From NCBI GenBank assembly GCA_045585955.1, contig JAZMZK010000091.1:1-44832 (forward strand): a stretch of DNA of 44,832 nucleotides. The letters are read 5' to 3'. Both the position numbers and the translations under genes were made by a program. The notes under the pieces were generated by a model, which was not told the DNA's origin, did no database searches, and saw only the letters and a program-made list of their open reading frames with translations. The DNA comes from SIG78 sp045585955 (lineage in GTDB: Bacteria; Verrucomicrobiota; Lentisphaeria; Victivallales; Victivallaceae). This document shows positions 1 through 7,985 of this stretch, in pieces (position 1 is the first letter of the stretch; each line of letters opens with the position of its first letter).

Positions 1-75
1 CAAACCCTCCCAAACCCTCCCAATACTTCCCAATACTTCCCAATACTTCCCAATACTTCCCACAAAAAGCCGCCA
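1..75. repeat. 10-bp phased CCC array, 3' end of a fold-back repeat element (truncated by window edge)
   Basis: Six consecutive 10-bp units are seen: CAAACCCTCC twice, then CAATACTTCC four times, followed by CACAAAAAGCCGCC. The same ending (CAATACTTCCCACAAAAGCCGCC-like) closes the C-rich array at 36971-37015, so this is the right-hand end of another copy of that element, whose left part lies outside the window. The period is exactly 10 bp, so each CCC tract falls on the same face of the helix. There are no spacers, so it is not a CRISPR array, and it is not a coding repeat. Confidence 0.75.
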
Positions 76-106
76 CCAACCATACCGCCCGCGTATGCGG
101 TTTAAA

Positions 107-258
107 GCCCTGAAAGGGCAAAAGGGCTGAAAGCCCCGCAAGAATACAGCCCGGGTGCAAAAAGGGCTGCAAAGTCCACCCAGCCCCGGGTAACGCCCTC
201 CTCAACAGTTCAGCCCTGAAAGGGCGACAGATTCTTATAACGGCATACGGTATACCGT
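107..258. repeat. Hairpin-rich non-coding stretch bounded by two GCCCTGAAAGGGC hairpins
   Basis: The 13-nt sequence GCCCTGAAAGGGC (5-bp stem, GAA loop) occurs at 107-119 and again at 213-225. Between them are further short GCCC/GGGC complementarities. A perfect 12-nt palindrome, ACGGTATACCGT, lies at 247-258. No open frame here resembles a gene. It may be part of a repeat element, but no second complete copy is in the window. Function unknown. Confidence 0.5.
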
Positions 259-278
259 CGTAAGGCGAACACCTGCTT

Positions 279-597
279 GCCGCGGCGTAGTGCAACGAAG
301 CCGGATGTGCCGCGCGATAGAATTGGGAAGATTTGGGAGGGGTTGGGAAGTATTGGGAAGCGGGCAAAGCCCGCTGCAGCCGGTAGACGCTCCGCTCCGG
401 CGAGCTATACGCTGGGTAATTTTTGCCGTACGCCCACTATCGCATCAGTTGGCGGTACGATACTCCCCCGTTACTTCCCGTTATTTACCGTTATATTCCG
501 TTCTGCCGCCACCAACCATACCGCCCGCGAATGCGGCGGAATCCAATGCGGCAATATTGAAATCCCAAATCTTCCCAAACCATCCCAATAGCCGCCA
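279..597. repeat. Fold-back repeat element with 10-bp phased GGG array and CCC array
   Basis: Parts in order: GCCGCGGCGTAGTG-C-AACGAAGCCGG (279-304); four 10-bp units containing TTGGGAAG or TTGGGAGG (321-360); a CGGGCAAAGCCCG hairpin with GCTGCAGCCGGTAGACGCTC (361 to about 392); a variable middle; a three-unit CCC array (561-590); then GCCGCC. The GGG and CCC arrays are complementary and could form a long stem. Alternatively the G array, with loops of 1-7 nt, meets the usual G-quadruplex pattern. The same order of parts recurs at 36776-37015. I see no transposase. Confidence 0.7.
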
Positions 598-626
598 GCC
601 TCCATACCGCCCGCGAATGCGGCGGT
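507..626. repeat. CATACCGCCCGCG(A/T)ATGCGG repeats
   Basis: The motif CATACCGCCCGCGAATGCGG occurs at 517-536 and 602-621, and with one change (GTATGCGG) near 80-100. Each is preceded by GCCGCC, and GCCGCC can pair with the trailing GGCGG to give a small hairpin. These motifs follow or overlap the ends of the fold-back elements, so they may be their terminal modules. Confidence 0.55.
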
Positions 627-630
627 GCAT

Positions 631-665
631 AAAAAAAGCGTGGTTCAAACGAACCACTCTTTTTT
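631..665 (-). terminator. Rho-independent terminator of serA (U tracts on both strands)
   Basis: The stem GTGGTTC (640-646) pairs with GAACCAC (651-657) across an AAAC loop. It is flanked by A7 on the left and T6 on the right, so it can end transcription in either direction. It lies just past the serA stop codon at 682. Confidence 0.8.
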
Positions 666-681
666 CAAGCTATGCTTGACT

Positions 682-2250
682 TCAGAACTCGATCTGGAAT
701 GCCAGCTTGGCATTGACCACGGTCTGGATGCGTTCGATCAACAGTTCCGGCACCGCCACATTGGTTTTGAAGACCGCCAGCGAGTTGCCGCTCTTGAGGC
801 ACTGGGGAGCCCGCAAGTCGATGATGTTGATATTCTTTTCGCCCAGCATGCTGGCGATTTTGCCGATCACACCGGGTTCATCAGCGTATTCAACAAACAA
901 AACTACGCCGGTGGGTTCCAGATAGAGTTTGTCAAAGTTGTTGATACGGGAGATCATCATATTGCTTTCGGTAATAGTACCACGCACACTGACCTGCTTG
1001 AGTTCATCGCCGCCGGCAACCAGATCAATGGTCATGGATTCGCCGTACTGCTTGCTGTCGTCCACTTCACGGTTGATCAGCTGTACGCCGCGGCTTTCCA
1101 GAATTTTTTCAGCAGCAGCGGGGGCAGGGAGGTCTTCGCAGGAAGCAGTGCAAATCGCCGCTTCGATGGGAGCTGTCATATATTTGGCAAACTGGGCCAG
1201 CTTGCCGTAGAAGCTCGTTTCGATGCGGGCGGGCTGCTGACCGGCAAGATATTTGTGGGCAACCAGAGTCAGAGCATAAGCCAGCTTCTGGTACTGGGGA
1301 TCCAACCCGTCGGGCAGTTCCTTATTGACGACCCAGGTGGTGATACCCTGTTCAAAGTAAGCAATGGTCTGTTCAGCAGAACGCTTGGCAGCCACAAAGT
1401 TCGCTTCGTGAGTGTTGGCGCCGATGTGGGGCAGCATCAAATCAGCAACATCGGCAATGCTCTTTTCACCGGCTTCATCTTTGGGGTAAACATCGTTACA
1501 GTAGATGAGCTTTTTGGTAGCTTTGACCGCCCGCAAGTCGGCTTCGTTGATGATACCGGCACGGGCGCAGTTGATCAGCATGGCGCCTGGCTTCATCATT
1601 TCAAAGAGTCTGCCATTGATCATGCCGCGGGTTTCATCATTTTCGGGTATGTGCAGCGAAATGTAATCGCTTTCAGCAAAAATACGGTCGATGGTGGTAA
1701 GTTCCACACCCAGCTCTTTGGCGCGTTCGGCGTTGAGCATGGGGTCAAAACCCAGCACTTTGACTTCAAAACCGGCAAGGCGTTTGACCAGCAGCTGACC
1801 GATGTGGCCAAGCCCGAGAATACCGACGGTTTTGCCGGTAACTTCAGTACCCATAAACTTTTTCTTTTCCCACAGACCGGCACGGGTGGAGATGTCACCG
1901 GCGACCACATGGCGGCTGGCGGCGAGCATCATGGCAACCACTTCTTCGGCAACGCCGTTGCTGTTGGCGCCGGGGGTGTTCATTACATCAACATGCTTTT
2001 TGCGGGCATATTTTGTATCAATAGTGTTGAAACCGGCACCGGCACGGACTACAAGTTTAAGATTAGGCAGAGCATCGATTTCTACCGGGGTGATTTTTTC
2101 GCTGCGGACGATCAGCACTTCGGCATCACTGTTGGCGGCGATCAAATCGGCAAGCGGCGTATCCGCATCCTGCACAACATTATAATTTTTGGCGGCGAGA
2201 AGTTCAGCTGCGACCTTGTCAAGTTTGGTCGGGATCAAAACTTTTTTCAT
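682..2250 (-). CDS. serA: D-3-phosphoglycerate dehydrogenase
   Basis: Catalyses the first step of serine synthesis: NAD-dependent oxidation of 3-phosphoglycerate to 3-phosphohydroxypyruvate in the cytosol. The 522-residue length matches the long type with an extra intervening domain. A Rossmann fingerprint GLGHIG lies at 146-151. The expected catalytic residues are present: Arg230 in NCARAG, a Glu near 259 and His275 in PHIGANT. A C-terminal ACT domain starts around residue 445 (VEYADEPGVIGKIASML), which in the family allows allosteric control by serine. The ATG has a modest AAGGA 14 nt upstream. The gene appears monocistronic, with a clear terminator downstream. No serB or serC is nearby. 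Confidence 0.95.
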   Translation of the reverse strand: MKKVLIPTKLDKVAAELLAAKNYNVVQDADTPLADLIAANSDAEVLIVRSEKITPVEIDALPNLKLVVRAGAGFNTIDTKYARKKHVDVMNTPGANSNGVAEEVVAMMLAASRHVVAGDISTRAGLWEKKKFMGTEVTGKTVGILGLGHIGQLLVKRLAGFEVKVLGFDPMLNAERAKELGVELTTIDRIFAESDYISLHIPENDETRGMINGRLFEMMKPGAMLINCARAGIINEADLRAVKATKKLIYCNDVYPKDEAGEKSIADVADLMLPHIGANTHEANFVAAKRSAEQTIAYFEQGITTWVVNKELPDGLDPQYQKLAYALTLVAHKYLAGQQPARIETSFYGKLAQFAKYMTAPIEAAICTASCEDLPAPAAAEKILESRGVQLINREVDDSKQYGESMTIDLVAGGDELKQVSVRGTITESNMMISRINNFDKLYLEPTGVVLFVEYADEPGVIGKIASMLGEKNINIIDLRAPQCLKSGNSLAVFKTNVAVPELLIERIQTVVNAKLAFQIEF

Positions 2251-2357
2251 AATTTCTTTACAAATCCTTCTTTTATTAATAAAGACAAATGATGTTATTA
2301 ATTTACCACAACATTGCTTATTTGCAAGAGTTAGAGAAAAAAATATCGTATTTTTCG

Positions 2358-2897
2358 TTACAATGCCTTCTGCATTATGTAGTCATCCATATAAAAACCG
2401 CTGCCGATAGGCGTTTTTACAGCCGCTGTTACAATAAAGCCATTGCGTTTGTAGGCTTTGATCGCCCGTTCATTATGCTTGTTGACTGTCAGCAATATAT
2501 TGTCAAAACCCATTTTTTTGCACTGCATTTGTACATGATCCAACATCATTTGACCTACTCCCAAACCATGGAAGCCCGGCAGCAAATAGACTTTGTGCAG
2601 TTTGGCGGTAGCAGGCTCCTTATCGTATTTTGAGTAAGATATATAGCCGGATGGTTCACCATTGATAATGATGATTTCAAAATGTATATCATTGGCAAGC
2701 TCCCGGGCAAGCACATTGGGAGCATACATCATATCCATCATATATTCTATTTGCTCTTTGGATAAGATATTTTCAAAAGTTTGCGGCCACACCTTGAATG
2801 CAACACTCCGCAGTATGTTCAGCTCGTCAACAGTGACAAGTTCCTGAAAAGTTATTTCAAGCGATTGAGCTTTTGCCGGGGTTTTAAGGTCACTCAT
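2358..2897 (-). CDS. GNAT-family N-acetyltransferase
   Basis: A 179-residue cytosolic protein with the GNAT core. The acetyl-CoA-binding motif A reads VYLLPGFHGLGVGQMMLDH (about residues 103-121), and motif B is around ERAIKAYKRNGF near residue 150. Such enzymes transfer acetyl from acetyl-CoA to an amine on a small molecule or protein; the substrate cannot be read from the sequence. The start is well supported by AAGGAGGATCCAGTT-ATG. A weak AT-only hairpin (2339-2355) sits just past the stop. It is separated from serA by about 107 bp and is probably its own unit. Confidence 0.85.
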   Translation of the reverse strand: MSDLKTPAKAQSLEITFQELVTVDELNILRSVAFKVWPQTFENILSKEQIEYMMDMMYAPNVLARELANDIHFEIIIINGEPSGYISYSKYDKEPATAKLHKVYLLPGFHGLGVGQMMLDHVQMQCKKMGFDNILLTVNKHNERAIKAYKRNGFIVTAAVKTPIGSGFYMDDYIMQKAL

Positions 2898-2988
2898 AAC
2901 TGGATCCTCCTTATAAAAATTTGAAAATCAATAACGAAAAATTTGCAATATTCTATTCTTGTATTATAGTATTAAACACTTACAAGGT

Positions 2989-3064
2989 GCCAATGTAGCT
3001 CAGTCGGTAGAGCAATTCACTCGTAATGAATAGGTCATCGGTTCGATTCCGATCATTGGCTCCA
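2989..3064 (+). tRNA. tRNA-Thr (anticodon CGU)
   Basis: A full cloverleaf can be drawn. The acceptor stem is GCCAATG (2989-2995) with CATTGGC (3054-3060), and the D stem GCTC (2998-3001) pairs with GAGC (3010-3013). The anticodon stem ATTCA/TGAAT (3015-3019, 3027-3031) encloses loop CTCGTAA, giving anticodon CGT at 3022-3024, which reads ACG (Thr). The T arm is ATCGG-TTCGATT-CCGAT (3037-3053). Discriminator U is 3061 and CCA is genome-encoded (3062-3064). The last 22 nt are duplicated 214 bp downstream. Confidence 0.95.
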
Positions 3065-3278
3065 ACTTTTTTTAAACTACACCGTGAGAATTGCTCTGAT
3101 ATAAATCTGCCAATGCCAGTTAAAATAAATTTTACTGTCATTTGCAGCTTTATATCGCCGCTTTGCTGATTGGCTTAATTAAGCCAATCGCAATTCTCAC
3201 TACAAGTGGTTGCCGCAGACTTCGCTGCGGCTCTGCGATGGGCTCCGCCCATCTTGTCGATTCCGATCATTGGCTCCA
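3043..3278 (+). repeat. Duplicated tRNA-Thr 3' end (att-like direct repeat and its short insert)
   Basis: TCGATTCCGATCATTGGCTC plus CA is found at 3043-3064, inside the tRNA, and again identically at 3257-3278. This is the pattern left when an element integrates into a tRNA gene and restores its 3' end. The interval between copies is only about 190 bp and has no gene. It holds a 92-bp unit (repeated again beyond the second copy), a 20-nt perfect palindrome ATTGGCTTAATTAAGCCAAT (3169-3188) and GC-rich hairpins around 3205-3254. It is either a collapsed integration footprint or a local segmental duplication. Confidence 0.7.
3081..3172 (+). repeat. 92-bp direct repeat, copy 1
   Basis: Positions 3081-3172 are identical base for base to 3297-3388 (offset 216). 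The unit begins ACCGTGAGAATTGCTCTGAT and ends at GCTGATTG. GCAATTCTCAC at about 3190-3200 is the reverse complement of GTGAGAATTGC at the unit's start, so copy 1 with the following palindrome can fold back on itself. Confidence 0.9.
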
Positions 3279-3296
3279 TTTTTTTTGCCTGTAACT

Positions 3297-3388
3297 ACCG
3301 TGAGAATTGCTCTGATATAAATCTGCCAATGCCAGTTAAAATAAATTTTACTGTCATTTGCAGCTTTATATCGCCGCTTTGCTGATTG
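3297..3388 (+). repeat. 92-bp direct repeat, copy 2
   Basis: Exact second copy of 3081-3172. It lies after the second tRNA 3'-end copy and runs up to the 3' side of the deacetylase gene (stop codon at 3412). Complete identity argues for a recent duplication or for continuing gene conversion. I see no coding potential. Confidence 0.9.
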
Positions 3389-3411
3389 TTTTTTCATTCA
3401 GCAGAGATTTT

Positions 3412-4164
3412 TTACTTTTTGCTTCTTTGCGCTTTTAACGCCGGCAGCTCTTCTGCTCCTACTATATTCATATTCAATTCTCTGGCGTGTTTCAGCAATG
3501 CTTCCAAAAGCTCGGTCGGCATGTGTATAGAAGGGGCTTTCGGCTTGATGTTGTGCGAAAAAAATACTATCAAAGCATCCCTTTTGTGCGCTTCGGTCAA
3601 TAATTCTTTAAGCTTGTTGAGATCGCTTTTGTAATATTTGCCGATTCCGCCGCCGCCCAGTACCATTTTATCCGGCAGCTCAGCAAGCGGAGTGAAAATC
3701 GGTTGTTGGGTTTTTCCCCAACCGGCACGCAGATAATCAAAGTATTTATACAATGCCTGATCGGTTTTTTCATTGCGGCGGTTGTTCGGGTAGGCGAAAG
3801 CACGGACTTTGATTTGGTATTTTTTGCAGGCTTCCAACTGGGGCAATACCTGATTTTTTATGTATTGTTCCATATCCCAGCCGCGGGGCAGGGGGACGGC
3901 GTTGCGGTGATTTTGAGTGTGCAACCCTACTGTATGACCGGCTGCCTGCAAGGTTTTCATAACTTGTGCTTTTTCTTCAGTAATCTGCCGAACGACAAAA
4001 AAGGTTGCGTGAGCATCGTACTTTTTGAAAATTTTATCGGCTTTGACCCAATTCTGCCCGCCGTAATCATCAAAAGTAAAACAAACAGCACCGCGGCGTT
4101 GAGTTGGAGCGGCAGAGAGAATTGCAACGCCAAATATAAACAGGCAAGTTAAAAATCTTTTCAT
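3412..4164 (-). CDS. Secreted polysaccharide deacetylase (NodB domain)
   Basis: A 250-residue protein beginning with a signal peptide (MKRFLTCLFIFGVAILSAA, cut near Ala19). The NodB fold starts at once: FTFDD puts the catalytic and metal Asp pair at 32-33, and the metal-binding HTQNH places His82 and His86. These enzymes remove N- or O-acetyl groups from chitin, peptidoglycan or hemicellulose using a divalent metal. The start at 4164 is preferred over an in-frame start at 4335 because it gives a clean signal peptide and follows an AAAGAAAG ribosome-binding sequence. No partner gene is co-transcribed, and its substrate is unknown. Confidence 0.85.
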   Translation of the reverse strand: MKRFLTCLFIFGVAILSAAPTQRRGAVCFTFDDYGGQNWVKADKIFKKYDAHATFFVVRQITEEKAQVMKTLQAAGHTVGLHTQNHRNAVPLPRGWDMEQYIKNQVLPQLEACKKYQIKVRAFAYPNNRRNEKTDQALYKYFDYLRAGWGKTQQPIFTPLAELPDKMVLGGGGIGKYYKSDLNKLKELLTEAHKRDALIVFFSHNIKPKAPSIHMPTELLEALLKHARELNMNIVGAEELPALKAQRSKK

Positions 4165-4397
4165 TGATATAAACTTTCTTTTAATATTATTGAGCTTTTC
4201 AAAACTCTTCAAAAGCAAATAACCGCATAACCTTCGCCAGACAAAAGGAGCAACAACAGCCAACCGCTGAAAGACAGCTTTCACCGGACTGTGATTCTGC
4301 TCATTAGTTTGTTTCTGAAAGACTTTTGAAATCACCTCTATTTTTAATTTTGAAACATGTTTATTTTACTGCAATCAAGCGGCAAATTACTTTATTA

Positions 4398-5582
4398 TTA
4401 AAAATTCCGGTATTTCCAGGTTTGCTTGCAGAATATCATTGTGGTTATTATCAATATTGCAATCAATACATAAAACGGCATTTGTGCGTTGGTATGGTCT
4501 GCTATCAGCCCGGCTGCTATCGGGGCAAAAACTGCAGTTCCGCCTACGATAGTTTCGTTTACGGCTGCATAACGGGCGCTTTTCGTATAGTTTGCCAGCG
4601 CATGATAAGTCAGGTTAAAACAGAATACTCCTGAAAATACCCCGAAAAGAGTTGTTGCACTCCAGGCCGCAACACTGGATGTGCAGAGCGAAAGCATACC
4701 CAATGCAACGCAGGCGCAAACTCCGGTAAAAAGCCCCGCCCATGGTTTGAACGGAAACCGTTTCGCTTTGAAACAGCTCAATGCCACCAATGCCTGCACA
4801 ATACTTACCAGCGCCAACATGATTCCTTGTGAAGAGGTAGGAAAATTCAAGGCTTTAGTTGCATAATCCGGCAGGTAACTGCGCAAAACTGCAATTGCCA
4901 GAAAACCACCGAATGCCAGTACCCATGCAGACTTCATCACATCCGGCAAGCTGTTATCATTGCCGGTTGCGGATATATTGGTTGTTGAACACTGGCAAGC
5001 CGATGTTTCGGCAAGTCGTTTATTGATGAATTTCTGCATAAAGATCAAACTCACCAGCACCCAACCCACAATAAATATATTTATCATATAACAATATTTC
5101 CAGCCATTGACCGGATCAAACAACCCCCATACCAACGCCGCAGCCATCGGTCCGCAACCCTGGCCGAAGCTCCACGAAAATACATAAGTTGCTGCGCTCT
5201 TGGCAAAGGTTTCCGGCGAAACCTCTACTTTTTCAAACAATTTGACTATTGTTTGGAAGGGCGTGAAAAATAATCCGGTCCCCAACCCGCTTAACAAAAG
5301 CCAGAGATATTGCAGTTTGACTGCCGGAGAAAAGAGTAAGCCCAGCATGGAACCCAGCAGGATCACCTGACTGACAAAAATGATTTTTACTGCGTTGTTT
5401 CTGGTAGCATATTTGCCGATAACGAATGAACTTACCGCATAAATCAGCGCCCACATCGGCATTGTAGCAGTTACTGCCAGTGATGAAAGACCGGCATCCG
5501 CCATGCGTTTGGCTGTAATAAAAAAGAACAAGCCCACAACCAGATTGAGCAGACCGGGCAGCAGATAAAATAAATATTTCAT
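4398..5582 (-). CDS. MFS transporter
   Basis: A 394-residue integral membrane protein with about twelve hydrophobic segments (for example LFYLLPGLLNLVVGLFFF at the N terminus and FYVLIAILIITTMIF at the C terminus). The major facilitator motif is only loosely kept. A central loop around residues 195-215 (AETSACQCSTTNISATG) separates the two six-helix halves. The substrate cannot be told. The start at 5582 is chosen because AAAGGA lies 6 nt before the ATG; the alternative at 5609 lacks one. It follows 233 bp after the deacetylase start on the same strand and is probably separate. Confidence 0.85.
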   Translation of the reverse strand: MKYLFYLLPGLLNLVVGLFFFITAKRMADAGLSSLAVTATMPMWALIYAVSSFVIGKYATRNNAVKIIFVSQVILLGSMLGLLFSPAVKLQYLWLLLSGLGTGLFFTPFQTIVKLFEKVEVSPETFAKSAATYVFSWSFGQGCGPMAAALVWGLFDPVNGWKYCYMINIFIVGWVLVSLIFMQKFINKRLAETSACQCSTTNISATGNDNSLPDVMKSAWVLAFGGFLAIAVLRSYLPDYATKALNFPTSSQGIMLALVSIVQALVALSCFKAKRFPFKPWAGLFTGVCACVALGMLSLCTSSVAAWSATTLFGVFSGVFCFNLTYHALANYTKSARYAAVNETIVGGTAVFAPIAAGLIADHTNAQMPFYVLIAILIITTMIFCKQTWKYRNF

Positions 5583-5798
5583 GGAAAATCCTTTGTTCAA
5601 GTTAAGCAACTTCTAATAATATACAACGATTTTGTTATTTTATCAAACCTTGCTTTGAAAATAATACAATACTGGGGGTTCTCAAAACTTTCAGGATTTT
5701 TTCCTCGGGCTTATTCTGTTTAAGGCGCGGTTATTTTTTATCAGCATCCTGCTGAAATTTTTACTCCGGATTTTTAATGCAAAGCCTGCGGCTGTATA

Positions 5799-5838
5799 AA
5801 AAAATCCCTCCGATATTCTCTACCGGAGGGATTTATTT
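5799..5838 (-). terminator. Rho-independent terminator of the xylose isomerase gene
   Basis: AATCCCTCCG (5803-5812) pairs perfectly with CGGAGGGATT (5824-5833), followed on the minus strand by a run of T. It sits 10 bp beyond the stop codon at 5848. The remaining space to the transporter gene at 5582 is AT-rich and I see nothing else in it. Confidence 0.85.
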
Positions 5839-5847
5839 TAACTGCAA

Positions 5848-6879
5848 TTACTTCAGCATCGAATCGAGGATGTAGTAGTTGAGTTCTTCGTAGTCACGGG
5901 TGCCGACCATTTCAGCGATCTTGGCATCGTCCAGACTGCGGGAGATTTCCAGCAAACGCAGGAAGATCTTGCGGCTTACATCCAGGTGCTTCATATCCAC
6001 ACCTTCTTTCTGGGTACGCATGACTTTCACATCCAAACCGACCCATTCGCCATTGTTGCCGAAACCGTGCTGGTCAAGCACACGCACCTGATTGAGGGCA
6101 CGGCGGGGATCGACGGCACCAAAGGTCAAATCCTGGTCAAACTTCAGACCGTTCTGGTCGTTCAGGTGCACGCTCCAGAGCTTTTTGTGTGCCATGGCAA
6201 AACCCATTTCGTCGGAGGGCGAAAGATTGGCGAGCAGGGCGTGTGCAGTTTCGATCAAACAGCCGACACGACTGGGATCGCTGGTCATCAGACCCATGGC
6301 AATAGCGTGGCCGATGGTGGGAATATAGGTGTGATCCATCGGTTCATTGGGCTTGGATTCGATCATCACACGGATATCTTTATCATAATCCAGCATCATC
6401 TGCAAGGCTTCGCCGATGCGTTCGGTGGCAACGACCGGGTCTTTGGCTTCGCGGATGTAAGTACCTTCACGGGCGAGCCAGAGTACGATATTCTTGGTGC
6501 CGAGTGCTTTGGCAATATCAATGGTACGCTTGGTGCGTTCCAGAGCATATTCCCGGCATTTGGGGCAGTTGTTGGTGTAACCGCCGTCGATGGTCTGGGG
6601 AGCAAACCACATACGGGGAGCAACAAATTCCGGGGTCAGACCGTGGTCGTCCAGAACTTTTTTAAGTTCGGTGGCAGCTTTGATGATCTCTGCCGGAGTC
6701 ATGTTGTCCATGCCCGGAACTGCGTCGTCGTCGTGGAGCTGGATGCCGTCAAAACCAAGTTTCTTGTAGGCAGCAAGTTTGGTGTTGAATTCAATGGATT
6801 TGCGGACTTCGGGACCAAAGGGGTCAGCCCCTTCGTGGATGTTCCAAGGACCGAACGAAAAACGGAAAGTACCCTGCAT
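5848..6879 (-). CDS. xylA: Xylose isomerase-type sugar isomerase
   Basis: A 343-residue TIM-barrel enzyme of the kind that interconverts D-xylose and D-xylulose using two divalent metals. The motifs follow the actinobacterial-type enzyme in order: LHDDD (catalytic His49, Asp52), VLWLAREG (130-139, the WGGREG position), ESKPNEP (Glu174, Lys176), ETAH (Glu210, His213) and FDQDLTFGAVD (Asp248, Asp250). It is shorter than the usual 385-residue enzyme at its C terminus, and it has LWLAREG in place of WGGREG, so the true sugar may differ. AGGAGG precedes the ATG. No xylulokinase is adjacent. It diverges from an AraC regulator that probably controls it. Confidence 0.8.
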   Translation of the reverse strand: MQGTFRFSFGPWNIHEGADPFGPEVRKSIEFNTKLAAYKKLGFDGIQLHDDDAVPGMDNMTPAEIIKAATELKKVLDDHGLTPEFVAPRMWFAPQTIDGGYTNNCPKCREYALERTKRTIDIAKALGTKNIVLWLAREGTYIREAKDPVVATERIGEALQMMLDYDKDIRVMIESKPNEPMDHTYIPTIGHAIAMGLMTSDPSRVGCLIETAHALLANLSPSDEMGFAMAHKKLWSVHLNDQNGLKFDQDLTFGAVDPRRALNQVRVLDQHGFGNNGEWVGLDVKVMRTQKEGVDMKHLDVSRKIFLRLLEISRSLDDAKIAEMVGTRDYEELNYYILDSMLK

Positions 6880-7040
6880 TGTAAACCTCCTGTTTGGTTA
6901 GTTTCGGGTTATACGGGTATTTTATTACTATTTACAATATAATACTTGCAAACAATAAAACCTTGATTATATTATGAAAAATTAGCATTATCTTACGAAA
7001 GATGCAACTAGTATCGGTCGCATTTGGTCAGGAGGTGATT
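6880..7040. promoter_or_regulatory. Divergent promoter region between xylA and the AraC regulator
   Basis: This 161-bp AT-rich gap separates two genes transcribed away from each other, so it must carry both promoters and probably the AraC-type operator. Near-perfect Shine-Dalgarno sequences mark both ends (AGGAGG for xylA, AGGAGGTGATT for the regulator). I could not pick out one convincing pair of -35/-10 boxes or an operator repeat. Confidence 0.5.
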
Positions 7041-7928
7041 ATGAAAACGGTAAAGGCTGTACGCAGTGATTTTTTTCCGGGGGAGGGCTGTCCTATTGCG
7101 TTGCGGACTATCCAGGGCAACGCCAGAATCCAGCACGCCGGCGACCTTACCGATATACGCCATACCCACGATTTTGCTGAACTTATCATCATTACCCGAG
7201 GCGGCGGAATGCACTGGATCGACGGTACATCCTATGAAGTCACGGCAGGGGATGTTTTTCTTATCCAGGACAATACCGAGCATTATTTTCAGGAGCGGCA
7301 CGACCTTGAAATGTATAATATTATGTTCGACGATCAATATCTGGCAGAACATTTGCGAAGTTTGCGGTCGCTCTCCGGCTTCAACGCATTTTTTCTCTTT
7401 GAGCCGGTTTTCCGGCGGCGGCACGCCTTTATGAGCAAACTGCATTTAGCTCCGGAATTGATGAACTCTTTGCGTAATTCCCTCAAAGGTATGCTTGCGG
7501 AAGTCAAGTCCGCTTTGCCGGGGTGCGACTTGATGCTGCTTTCTAAAGTATTGGAGATATTTGTATTGATCGCCCGTGAATACTCTCAAAACTCCAACAG
7601 CAAAGCTCAAGCTCTTTACCGGCTGGGGGAGGTTATCAGCCGTATGGAAAAACATTACAGCGAAAACTGGACAGTGGCAAGACTTTCCAAAATCGCAGCA
7701 ATGGCTCCCAGCACCTTTCTGGGGGTGTTCAAAGAGGCGATCGGCACTTCGCCCATAGAGTATTTGCTGAATTTGCGTATGAGCAAAGCCGCTGAACAGC
7801 TTTTGAAAAGCCAGAAAAGCATTACCGAAATAGCACTGGATTGTGGTTTTAACGATTCCAATTACTTTTCCCGGCAGTTCCGCAACTATTACAACTGTTC
7901 GCCCAGAGAATACCGGAAACGGTTTTGA
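7041..7928 (+). CDS. AraC-family transcriptional regulator with N-terminal cupin sensor
   Basis: A 295-residue cytosolic regulator. The N-terminal part has a cupin-like sugar-binding core (HTHDFAELIIITRGGGMHWI near residues 45-64). The last 100 residues hold two helix-turn-helix motifs of the AraC type (WTVARLSKIAAMAPSTFLGVFKEAIG and ITEIALDCGFNDSNYFSRQFR), ending with the usual CSPREYRKRF. The start at 7041 has an almost perfect ribosome-binding site, AGGAGGTGATT-ATG. Position and family suggest that it senses a pentose or other sugar and activates xylA, from which it diverges. It converges with the next operon, with about 57 bp between stops and no clear terminator. Confidence 0.88.
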   Translation: MKTVKAVRSDFFPGEGCPIALRTIQGNARIQHAGDLTDIRHTHDFAELIIITRGGGMHWIDGTSYEVTAGDVFLIQDNTEHYFQERHDLEMYNIMFDDQYLAEHLRSLRSLSGFNAFFLFEPVFRRRHAFMSKLHLAPELMNSLRNSLKGMLAEVKSALPGCDLMLLSKVLEIFVLIAREYSQNSNSKAQALYRLGEVISRMEKHYSENWTVARLSKIAAMAPSTFLGVFKEAIGTSPIEYLLNLRMSKAAEQLLKSQKSITEIALDCGFNDSNYFSRQFRNYYNCSPREYRKRF

Positions 7929-7985
7929 AATCAAAAATGTGCTTAATTCAAGGCTATTCAAGCAACATTTATCTGAAACAGCACT

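Noticed and set aside
1..62. Short tandem repeats considered as a CRISPR array
   Set aside because: Units are 10 bp, adjacent and without spacers; no cas gene is present.
277..679. Two overlapping plus-strand frames of 104 and 129 codons near the window start
   Set aside because: They lie in repeat DNA, overlap each other, and have no ribosome-binding site or protein family features.
625..2292. 555-codon open frame antisense to serA
   Set aside because: It mirrors the serA reading frame, its translation is rich in Phe, His and Gly with no domain, and it is only open because of codon bias on the true strand. Similar long antisense frames over xylA, the tandem deacetylase and both barrel-protein genes were rejected for the same reason.
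3200..3397. 65-codon minus-strand frame between the tRNA and the deacetylase gene
   Set aside because: It crosses the 22-nt and 92-bp repeats and has no domain; it is an accident of the duplicated DNA.
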